NCBI GenBank assembly: GCA_944321955.1
Contig: CALUNG010000006.1
Coordinates: 49,748 to 113,747, forward strand
Direction of reading: 5' to 3'
From: an uncultured Alistipes sp.
GTDB taxonomy: Bacteria > Bacteroidota > Bacteroidia > Bacteroidales > Rikenellaceae
DNA: 64,000 nt
The translations under genes and the position numbers were made by a program. The notes beneath the pieces were generated by a model that searched no databases, had not been told where the DNA came from, and saw only the letters and a program-made list of their open reading frames with translations. Position 1 is the stretch's first letter; the number at the start of each line of letters is the position of its first letter. Shown here in pieces: positions 55,354-62,421 of the stretch.

Positions 55354-55512
55354 ATGAAACATGAACACACGGACAAAATGACATCAGTCGTACAAGAGTT
55401 CTATGCAGCTCCAGCAATCGAATCGATTGATCTCTGCACAGAAGCAGGATTCGCCCAAAGCAGTGCCGGAATTGTCGAGGATCTCGACGAGACAGATTAC
55501 GGAACCTATTAA
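55354..55512 (+). CDS. 52-residue small protein upstream of the fimbrillin-like gene
   Basis: The frame begins MKHEHTDKMTSVV and ends DLDETDYGTY. The middle reads YAAPAIESIDLCTEAGFAQS. The pattern (a YxAPxIE start, one Cys, then GFAQSS and an acidic, aromatic end) resembles short proteins found in Alistipes and Bacteroides before fimbrillin-like or secreted lipoprotein genes. There is no signal peptide, and the function is unknown. The frame is too short to stand on statistics alone, but codon usage, a promoter at 55223 and a 21-bp gap to the next gene support it. Confidence 0.65.
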   Translation: MKHEHTDKMTSVVQEFYAAPAIESIDLCTEAGFAQSSAGIVEDLDETDYGTY

Positions 55513-55533
55513 TCCCAACTAACCAACCGACTC

Positions 55534-56184
55534 ATGAGAAACCTTTTCAACACAGTTACATTGATTGCTGCTGCAGCCATACTCTTCACAGGTTGCACAA
55601 AAGACCAAACCGAAACAGAATTCGGAGCTACAGGAAATAAAATTAAATTAATAGCATCTGCGAATACTCCGGAAACAGCCACTCGCACCGTTATCGGAGA
55701 CAGAACAGACCAAGGAACATACCCTGTATATTGGAACGACGAAAACGAAGCTCTGGCAATCGTCGAAACAGTCGACGGGAAAGATTCAGAAGCCATACGG
55801 ACCGGTGAATACACTTTATCGGAAGACAAGGCCAGCGCCTATTTCAGTTTCGAGCTCGTCGAAAACAACGCTGCAAACACGTTCGACTATTATGCATGTT
55901 ATCCATTTACCGCATTTACGAGCATATCAACATCTTCGAGGATCATGCAGGTAAACATTCCGATGTCGCAGAGACAGACCACAAACTCCGCTGACCCTAA
56001 CGCTTCGATATTATTTGCCGACGACACGGGCCACACGGTCCAACCATCCGCGTTAAACCTTAATTTCAGGCACGTTGTCGCCTATGCAAAGATGACCGTC
56101 ACAGGTCTTCCCGTAACATCCGATACGGCTGTGAACAACGTAACTTTCACGGCTGCCGAGAACAGCCTGTCAGGAGAATACTGA
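55534..56184 (+). CDS. N-terminal fragment of the broken fimbrillin-like lipoprotein
   Basis: This piece would be translated as 216 residues: a lipoprotein signal (Cys21 after LFTG) and most of a fimbrillin-type beta domain, ending at the in-frame TGA after SLSGEY. The conserved NPxxLxFRHVVAYAKMTV-like strand near residue 180 (LNLNFRHVVAYAKM) marks it as a fimbrillin/Mfa-type domain. The truncated product lacks all the repeats and the hydrolase and would probably not fold. Confidence 0.7.
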   Translation: MRNLFNTVTLIAAAAILFTGCTKDQTETEFGATGNKIKLIASANTPETATRTVIGDRTDQGTYPVYWNDENEALAIVETVDGKDSEAIRTGEYTLSEDKASAYFSFELVENNAANTFDYYACYPFTAFTSISTSSRIMQVNIPMSQRQTTNSADPNASILFADDTGHTVQPSALNLNFRHVVAYAKMTVTGLPVTSDTAVNNVTFTAAENSLSGEY

Positions 56185-56304
56185 TACTATTACGACAATC
56201 CGGACGGAAGCAAGGATGGTGGTAATTCCGACAATGTCGTTTCCATAAACGTAGACGGCACGGTAAACGACGGATCACAAGATTTCGCAATATGGTTTGC
56301 CTGT

Positions 56305-58833
56305 ATGCCGACAAGCGTCGGTTCCACATTCACCGTCAGCATTCAGACCGATTCCAAAATCTATACCCGCGACGTGACTATTCCCGACGGCCGAGCCATC
56401 GATTTTATTGCAGGTCAGGTTTCGGCATTTACCGTTGACATGAGCGATGCCACCGTCTCGAATGTTTTCTCCGGTTCGGGAACGGAAAGCGACCCGTACA
56501 CCATATATACGTCACAACAACTTGTAAAGATGGTGCAAATTCTGAACGGGGAGTTGACTACTGACGAGACCGCGACGCCAATGGATGAGGCATATTATGC
56601 TCTGGGTGCCGACATCGACATGAAAGACGTCGAATTTGTACCGGCCGTATCGTTCAAAGGGCACTTCGACGGTAATGGTTATACGATAAGCAATCTGACG
56701 ATCACTCCAGTCGGAACAGCCCCGGTTGCAATATTCGGAACGATGACCGGTGGAGAGATTCGCAATCTCGATCTCGACAATGTAAGGACAACCGTAACGG
56801 AAGAGGCTCAGCTCATGACCGCCGCCCTTGTTGGCAAATGCGACGGAACGACCATAGACAACTGTCATGTCGAAGGCAATATCCTCTCCGGAGCCAAAGC
56901 CACTTTCGCAAGTACCGGAGCAAGCAACGGCAGCTGTTCAGTCGTCGGCGGATTGGTCGCATACGCCATGAACAGTTCCATATCCGACTGCTCGTTCGAC
57001 GGATATGTCAGCGGCAAGAATCAGTTTGCTGGTGGCATCGTTGCCGTTGCCGAAGGCACAAAGATAGACAACTGCACGATCAACGAAGGAACAGAGATCG
57101 CCTGCATGATGAACCATGCCGGAGGTATCGCGTCGCTTATGCGCCTCGAGTCCGAAATCACAAACTGCAAGGTCGAAGGTTCGATCAAGTGCAACTATGC
57201 AAACAACGGAGGCATAGTCGGTAAGATTGAAGGCGGCCGGGTAGAGAATTGCGTCGTTTCAAGCAACGCAAGCGTACAGGGCCATGTCAACAACGCTTCG
57301 TACTCGTATCTGGGCACAGGAGGTATCGTCGGCTATATCTACACTACGGTCTTAAGTCATCAGGTCTATATCAACAACTGCGCATGCTACTGTCCGGTTT
57401 CGGCCAATGTGGCTATAGGAGGAATTGCCGGATATATCAAGACAGCAAATGCCGGAGACAACGTATATATAACCAACTGTCTGTACAAGGGCTCGCTTAC
57501 CGCCGTATCCAAGAACGCATACAATTACGGCATAGCAGCAGGAATAGCGGCATACTGCCATGACACTGACAAGGGCGACGTCCACATCGCCAACTGCGCA
57601 AGCCTTATCGACGGCATATCATTCCTTTCGACCGCAACGGCTGCCGGATTCGGAGGCCTCGGCGGTTACGTAAGATACAATGTTGCCTTCGACACATGCT
57701 ACTCCAACCTTGAGGTTAACGACATCGTATCGTTTGACCAGAACCTGCCAATCACCGACTACTCGAGCATACTTCAATACGGAGGACTGTACGGAGCATC
57801 GTACAGTTCGGCCACCAACGTATCCTACACCCATTGCTACTATTCGGACAGCGGCAAAGTCGGCAGAGACCTGAGCGGCACACCGACGAAGGTAGAGTGC
57901 GAGGCCATCTCGAACCAGGCCATGACAAACGGTACGCTGCTTGCTTCGCTCAACTCCGCAGCCGATGCATACAATGCAACCGCGGCTCCCGAAGTAAAGG
58001 CAAGTTCATGGATCGCGAATGCAGACGGATATCCGGTACCGTCGAGCGTACCGGCAGACCCGGGATTCGGCTCGACCACAAGCAAGACCCGCGTAAGTCT
58101 CATAGGCGACTCTATCAGTACGTTCAGCGGTTATCTGCCTGCCGGATACAATACCTTCTACCCCACGGGATCGGTCATCTCGGCCAGCCAGACATATTGG
58201 TACAAGCTCATATACAACTACATGAGCAACGCCAAACTCGACATGAACATTGCGTGGACCGGGACTCTCGTAACACGATGCACCAACACAAAGTATGCAA
58301 GCGAACACTGGTACGGACACGACTTCTGCGCCCGATTCATCGACAAGGGGATGGGCAATCCCGACGTAATACTGATACATGGAGGCACGAACGACGTTTC
58401 AGGTCGCGGCGAGATAAGTCTCTACCCCAACTTTGCCATCGACGGAGCCGCATGCCCAGACGATACGATATTTGCCGAGTGTTTCGCCACGGCCGAAGCA
58501 GCAACCAGCCGCAGCGCCATCGAGGAGCTGGACGACACATGCTTTGTGAATGCATACATCAAGCTTATATCGCTCATTCACCAGCAATACCCCGATGCCA
58601 AGGTGGTAATGCTTATCGGTGACTGGCTGCCGGCCGGTGCCCGTCAGACTATCCACAAGATCGCCGATCACTACGGAGCACTATACGGCTACAAATGCGT
58701 CGACTTCCAGGATATCGAGCAGTTCGAAGGAACTTCGGTCATCCCGAAGGAGACAGGTTGCCATCCAAACGAGGCAGGATTCGAAGTGATGGCTTCGTAC
58801 ATCTATGAGCAGGCAGGCAGCTATATAGACTGA
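56305..58833 (+). CDS. C-terminal fragment with GLUG repeats and SGNH hydrolase
   Basis: Same frame as the fragment before it. The first ATG after the stop is at 56305 and gives 842 residues without a signal peptide, so if translated alone the product would stay in the cytoplasm. It holds the end of the fimbrillin-like domain (to about 60), a linker, GLUG-type repeats (about 75-560) and the hydrolase (about 594-842; Ser603, Asn696, His820). Coding quality stays good throughout, so the break is recent. The target of the hydrolase is unknown; relatives deacetylate glycans. Confidence 0.65.
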   Translation: MPTSVGSTFTVSIQTDSKIYTRDVTIPDGRAIDFIAGQVSAFTVDMSDATVSNVFSGSGTESDPYTIYTSQQLVKMVQILNGELTTDETATPMDEAYYALGADIDMKDVEFVPAVSFKGHFDGNGYTISNLTITPVGTAPVAIFGTMTGGEIRNLDLDNVRTTVTEEAQLMTAALVGKCDGTTIDNCHVEGNILSGAKATFASTGASNGSCSVVGGLVAYAMNSSISDCSFDGYVSGKNQFAGGIVAVAEGTKIDNCTINEGTEIACMMNHAGGIASLMRLESEITNCKVEGSIKCNYANNGGIVGKIEGGRVENCVVSSNASVQGHVNNASYSYLGTGGIVGYIYTTVLSHQVYINNCACYCPVSANVAIGGIAGYIKTANAGDNVYITNCLYKGSLTAVSKNAYNYGIAAGIAAYCHDTDKGDVHIANCASLIDGISFLSTATAAGFGGLGGYVRYNVAFDTCYSNLEVNDIVSFDQNLPITDYSSILQYGGLYGASYSSATNVSYTHCYYSDSGKVGRDLSGTPTKVECEAISNQAMTNGTLLASLNSAADAYNATAAPEVKASSWIANADGYPVPSSVPADPGFGSTTSKTRVSLIGDSISTFSGYLPAGYNTFYPTGSVISASQTYWYKLIYNYMSNAKLDMNIAWTGTLVTRCTNTKYASEHWYGHDFCARFIDKGMGNPDVILIHGGTNDVSGRGEISLYPNFAIDGAACPDDTIFAECFATAEAATSRSAIEELDDTCFVNAYIKLISLIHQQYPDAKVVMLIGDWLPAGARQTIHKIADHYGALYGYKCVDFQDIEQFEGTSVIPKETGCHPNEAGFEVMASYIYEQAGSYID

Positions 58834-58851
58834 TGCTGTCAGAGACACTCA

Positions 58852-58890
58852 AATAAAAATGGGAGCGGCGAACACCGCTCCCATTTTATT
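58852..58890. terminator. Bidirectional terminator
   Basis: AAATGGGAGCGG pairs with CCGCTCCCATTT around a 5-nt loop, flanked by A and T runs. It lies between the broken lipoprotein gene and tsaB, which converge. Confidence 0.88.
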
Positions 58891-58903
58891 GCACCATGAT
58901 CCG

Positions 58904-59608
58904 TCAAAGCAACTTCTTCTTGCTTGTCGTAATGACGAAGTCCTTGAGGTAGAAAGGCTCGAAATAGGCCACGTCGACAAACTCGCCACGATCGTATGCC
59001 TGCTGAGCAAGCGGAGCCATACCGCGAACCGACGGGACAACCTCGACAAAGGTGACATCGGGCAGCACCTCGGCACACTTGAGTGCGCCGTTGCCGAATA
59101 TAACCAGTCGGCCGTCCCTGCGCCATACGGCAAAGCTCTGGTCGTCGACAACCTCGGCGGAAACATCGGTCAAAGGTTTGCCGTTGCTGTCGAAGATTTG
59201 TGCATAGACCTCCATGCGTCTTGCATCGACCATGGGACAAAGTTTGGCATTCTCCCAGTCGGGGACATCGATAATCCCCGCCTCGTAATCCTCACGAGCA
59301 ACCTCCATCAACGCATCGAGCGAACCGACGGCGATCAAAGGTTTGTTCAGCCCGTAACACAGGCCCTTTGCGAACGATACTCCTATGCGGAGACCCGTAT
59401 ATGAACCCGGACCCTTGCCCACAGCCACGGCATCGATCTCGTCCGGCGTAATACCGGTCTGGCGAAACAACTCGTCGACGAAAACGCCTACCTTGCTCGC
59501 ATGATCACGTCCTTCGTCGCTTTCGCGCAACGATACGATCTCGCCGTCACGAGCCAAACCTACCGAACAGATATCGGTTCCGGTTTCGATACATAGAATC
59601 AGTGCCAT
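58904..59608 (-). CDS. tsaB: tRNA t6A biosynthesis protein TsaB
   Basis: This 234-residue ASKHA-fold protein (YeaZ) is the partner of TsaD in making N6-threonylcarbamoyl-adenosine at position 37 of ANN-decoding tRNAs. It begins MALILCIETGTDICSVGL and has the signature VGKGPGSYTGLRIGVSFAKGL. As in the family, it keeps the fold without its own catalytic site. It starts 1 bp after the smpB stop, so the two are translated from one message. Confidence 0.96.
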   Translation of the reverse strand: MALILCIETGTDICSVGLARDGEIVSLRESDEGRDHASKVGVFVDELFRQTGITPDEIDAVAVGKGPGSYTGLRIGVSFAKGLCYGLNKPLIAVGSLDALMEVAREDYEAGIIDVPDWENAKLCPMVDARRMEVYAQIFDSNGKPLTDVSAEVVDDQSFAVWRRDGRLVIFGNGALKCAEVLPDVTFVEVVPSVRGMAPLAQQAYDRGEFVDVAYFEPFYLKDFVITTSKKKLL

Positions 59609-59609
59609 A

Positions 59610-60071
59610 TTATTTGTAGTTTTTCATTGCCTTGTCCATTTCACGGCGCGCATCGTTGGCCTTGAGATATTCCCGCTTGTCATACGACTTGCGGCCTCGC
59701 GCAAGACCTATCGCCACCTTTGCCAGTCCGCGGTCGTTGATGAATATTCGCAAACCGACCACTGTCAGTCCCTTGTCCTGCAACGACCGTTCGAGTTTGT
59801 TCAGCTCCTTGCGGTTCAACAGCAGTTTGCGGTCTCGCTTGGGAACATGATTGTTGCACGTACCCCATCCGTACTCGGCTATATTCAGTCCACGCAACCA
59901 CAACTCCCCCTTGTCGAAGTAGCAGTAGCTGTCCACCATCGACGCCTTGCCCTGACGCAGCGACTTGATTTCGGTGCCCACAAGCACGATCCCCGCGACA
60001 TACTCTTCAAGTATCTCGTAGTCGAATGTCGCCCGCTTGTTGCGTATGTTTATCTTCTTGTTCTCAGCCAT
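59610..60071 (-). CDS. smpB: SsrA-binding protein SmpB
   Basis: This 153-residue protein carries tmRNA into stalled ribosomes. The OB fold starts [29 protein letters not shown], the [20 protein letters not shown] segment is conserved, and the basic C-terminal tail ([32 protein letters not shown]) is complete. No tmRNA gene was found in this window. It leads the smpB-tsaB unit, with a TATCTTTG promoter element 39 bp upstream. Confidence 0.98.
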   Translation of the reverse strand: MAENKKINIRNKRATFDYEILEEYVAGIVLVGTEIKSLRQGKASMVDSYCYFDKGELWLRGLNIAEYGWGTCNNHVPKRDRKLLLNRKELNKLERSLQDKGLTVVGLRIFINDRGLAKVAIGLARGRKSYDKREYLKANDARREMDKAMKNYK

Positions 60072-60109
60072 ATCAAACGACCGGCGATGCCACGATCGCA
60101 GCCGAAGTG

Positions 60110-60117
60110 CAAAGATA
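60110..60117 (-). promoter_or_regulatory. -7 element of the smpB-tsaB promoter
   Basis: TATCTTTG on the minus strand, predicted start near 60105, leader about 34 nt. Confidence 0.6.
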
Positions 60118-60211
60118 CGTTTTTTTCGCGGTTCTCGAAAAAATTAATGCCTAATAGATATTCCCGCGCCCTTATGGAGCGTTCGGCACACGATTTGTTC
60201 TACAACGTGAC

Positions 60212-60336
60212 GGGTAGAGCCGGACAAGATAACTAATTCTTTTATCTTTGATATGTTTTACACATCTTTCTGTTTATTTTCTGTTTGCACACGGTATGCG
60301 CAGTGATGCGTGTACAACTCCGGCTCTCCCTTTTTT
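60212..60336 (+). other. Possible structured RNA between smpB and dnaG
   Basis: GGG-t-AGAGCCGGA at 60212-60224 pairs with TCCGGCTCT-CCC at 60319-60330, enclosing about 94 nt, and six T follow at 60331-60336. Inside, an imperfect hairpin GCACACG/CGTGTAC lies near the 3' side. A distant closing stem plus a terminal T run on the plus strand looks like an independent small RNA, but no good promoter precedes it; TATCTTTG lies inside it at 60243-60250. A weak 29-codon frame (60147-60236) also overlaps it. I cannot name the RNA. Confidence 0.4.
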
Positions 60337-60351
60337 ATAAATCGGAAGTGT

Positions 60352-62325
60352 TTACAGTATCAGACGCTGCAACTTCTTTGAGAGTTGCACCTTGGCGTTG
60401 TTGAGTTTGGAAAGATATATGGTTATGTCGGCAAGCTGGCTGTCATCAAGTTCTGGATCGGCAAGTTTGGCCTTCTGCTCGGCTATCAGCCGCTCTATGA
60501 TTTTCGACTTGTAGAGCGTGATGGCCTTGGGCACCCCAACGGCAAGCATCTCCTCGTCACTCTCCACGTGTACATCCTTCTTGCGCCATATCTCGCTGGG
60601 GACATAGTTGTCGTCCGATGTCAATATATCGACTGCCGCATTGCATACCTGCGGATCTTCATGGTTGATGAAATAGTGCGCCGGAATCTCGGCACCCTCG
60701 CCGGCCTCCTGCCACAACCTGCGATACAAGTTGAGGATCTCGTCATACGTTCCGTTCTCGAAATGCAGCCCGTCGGCATCCAGATCCCGGAATATTTCGG
60801 TCGCCACATTCATCCGCACATACTCGCGTCCCTCCCTGAACTCGAAGTAACGATGGCCGTACTTGAGCAGATACTTGACCAACTCGCGTTCGAGGGCCTC
60901 GATACTGCTGCCGGCAATAACTCCCTTGGCCGCCGCCGGAATCTCTGCAACTTGTGTATTGCGACGCAACGTCTGCTGGCGGCGCACGAATTCTTCGGCC
61001 TCGCTGTCGCCCGTCGACAGCATGCGCTTGCGTGCCACCTCTCCGACAAGAACATTCTCATCGATATCCATGATGCGCGCACACTCCTTGATATAAACCG
61101 AGCGCTGGATATTGTCCGGAATCTGTACTATCGACTGCACCATGTCGGCTATCAGAGCAGCGCGTTTTATCGGGTCCTTGCCCGCATCATTCAGCAGAAG
61201 CTTGGCCTTGAACGTCAGGAAGTCTTCTTCGTTCTCACGGATGAAATCCTGCACTTCGGTAGCCGTATGGCTGCGGGCGAAAGAGTCGGGATCTTCGGGT
61301 TCCGGCAACAGAACGACACGCACGTTCATTCCCTCGCGCAGAATCATGTCGATACCTCGCAACGAAGCGTGTATACCCGCCGAGTCGCCATCGTATATGA
61401 CGGTTATATTACGGGTAAAACGCCTCAACAGCCTTATCTGCTCGGTGGTAAGAGATGTTCCCGACGAAGCGACAACATTCTCGACCCCGGCCTGATGCAT
61501 CGATATGACATCGGTGTAGCCCTCGACCATGATGGCAAATTCCTGCTGCTGTATGGCCTTTTTTGCGAAATAGAGCCCATAGAGTTCGTTCTTCTTGCTG
61601 TATATCTCGCTCTCCGGAGAATTCTGGTATTTGGCGACGCTCTTGTCGGTACGCAGCGTACGCCCTCCGAAGGCCACGATACGTCCCGATATGTTGTGTA
61701 CGGGGAACATGACACGGTCATGGAACCTGTCGAAAAGCGATCCGTCGCGTTCGCGCTTTATGGAGAGTCCCGTCGACAGCAGGAACTCCTCCTTGTATCC
61801 GGCCGCCAACGCCGCCCGCGAAAACGTATCTCCCTTGGCCGGGCAGAATCCCAGACCGAATTTTCGGATCGTGGCATCGGTAAAGCCGCGTTTCTGACGG
61901 AAATACGACATGCCGACGCTCAATCCCTCATCGGTATCGTGCAGATAGTTGGCAAAGTAGTCGGCAGCCCAGCCGTTCAGGGCGAACATGCTCTCGCGAT
62001 TGTCGTTGCGCTGCAACTCTTCGGGCGTCATCTCCTTCTCCTTGACCTCGATGCCGTATTTCTTGGCCACGATCTTCAGCGCCTCGGGATAGGTAACCCC
62101 TTCGTGTTCCATTACGAATGTGACGGCATTGCCGCCCTTGCCGCATCCGAAACACTTGAATACGCCCTTCGAAGGCGAAACGACGAACGACGGGGTCTTT
62201 TCATTATGAAACGGACAGCATGCCTGATAGTTAACACCCTTCTTCTTGAGTGTCACATAGTCGCTGATCACGTCGACGATATCGGCGGCGGCATATATCC
62301 GGTCTATGGTGGCCCTGTCAATCAT
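60352..62325 (-). CDS. dnaG: DNA primase
   Basis: This 657-residue protein makes RNA primers for replication. The N-terminal CHC2 zinc finger reads CCPFHNEKTPSF ... FKCFGCGKGG. The central RNA-polymerase/TOPRIM core has VEGYTDVISMHQAG and IYDGDSAG. The C-terminal part (about 440-657) is the helicase-binding region. The start MIDRATIDRIYAAADIVDVI is the standard DnaG opening, so the ATG at 62325 is secure. Its -7 element lies only 5 bp upstream, which leaves no room for a leader. Confidence 0.98.
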   Translation of the reverse strand: MIDRATIDRIYAAADIVDVISDYVTLKKKGVNYQACCPFHNEKTPSFVVSPSKGVFKCFGCGKGGNAVTFVMEHEGVTYPEALKIVAKKYGIEVKEKEMTPEELQRNDNRESMFALNGWAADYFANYLHDTDEGLSVGMSYFRQKRGFTDATIRKFGLGFCPAKGDTFSRAALAAGYKEEFLLSTGLSIKRERDGSLFDRFHDRVMFPVHNISGRIVAFGGRTLRTDKSVAKYQNSPESEIYSKKNELYGLYFAKKAIQQQEFAIMVEGYTDVISMHQAGVENVVASSGTSLTTEQIRLLRRFTRNITVIYDGDSAGIHASLRGIDMILREGMNVRVVLLPEPEDPDSFARSHTATEVQDFIRENEEDFLTFKAKLLLNDAGKDPIKRAALIADMVQSIVQIPDNIQRSVYIKECARIMDIDENVLVGEVARKRMLSTGDSEAEEFVRRQQTLRRNTQVAEIPAAAKGVIAGSSIEALERELVKYLLKYGHRYFEFREGREYVRMNVATEIFRDLDADGLHFENGTYDEILNLYRRLWQEAGEGAEIPAHYFINHEDPQVCNAAVDILTSDDNYVPSEIWRKKDVHVESDEEMLAVGVPKAITLYKSKIIERLIAEQKAKLADPELDDSQLADITIYLSKLNNAKVQLSKKLQRLIL

Positions 62326-62330
62326 GTGGA

Positions 62331-62338
62331 CAAAGGTA
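62331..62338 (-). promoter_or_regulatory. -7 element abutting the dnaG start codon
   Basis: TACCTTTG on the minus strand ends 5 bp before the dnaG ATG. Judged by the ffs promoter, transcription would begin within a base or two of the start codon. Confidence 0.6.
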
Positions 62339-62407
62339 CGAAATATTTCCGTACGTTGGACCGTGTCACGCCGAGCTCATACAAGAGACAATTTCCGATT
62401 TTTTATG

Positions 62408-62415
62408 TAAATTTG
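62408..62415 (+). promoter_or_regulatory. -7 element abutting the uvrB start codon
   Basis: TAAATTTG ends 6 bp before the uvrB ATG, so the transcript would have a leader of at most a few bases. Confidence 0.6.
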
Positions 62416-62421
62416 CACGTC

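Larger units (their letters stand above)
55534..58833 (+). pseudogene. Fimbrillin-like/GLUG/SGNH-hydrolase lipoprotein gene interrupted by one TGA
   Basis: A single frame of 1,100 codons runs from the ATG at 55534 to the TGA at 58831-58833 and is broken only by TGA at 56182-56184; no base is gained or lost. Domains in order: lipobox FTGC (Cys21); a fimbrillin-type beta domain (to about residue 300, crossing the stop); GLUG-like beta-helix repeats (about 350-730, units such as GGIVAVAEGTKIDNCTI); and a C-terminal SGNH/GDSL hydrolase (58084-58830) with GDSIST, GGTND and GCHPNEAGF. The hydrolase keeps Ser, Asn and His, but the residue three before His is Thr, not Asp. A TGG to TGA change is the simplest cause. 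Promoter and terminator look intact. Confidence 0.75.

Noticed and set aside
56182-56184. Selenocysteine codon
   Set aside because: No SECIS-like hairpin is evident right after the TGA and the surrounding domain is not a redox fold; a nonsense change is simpler.
60147-60236. 29-codon frame beginning MPNRYSRALMERS between smpB and dnaG
   Set aside because: Too short, no promoter, and it overlaps the predicted closing stem of the possible RNA; kept only as a note in that feature.
60072-60351. tmRNA gene next to smpB
   Set aside because: The region is shorter than a tmRNA and lacks a tRNA-like T-arm and a tag reading frame.
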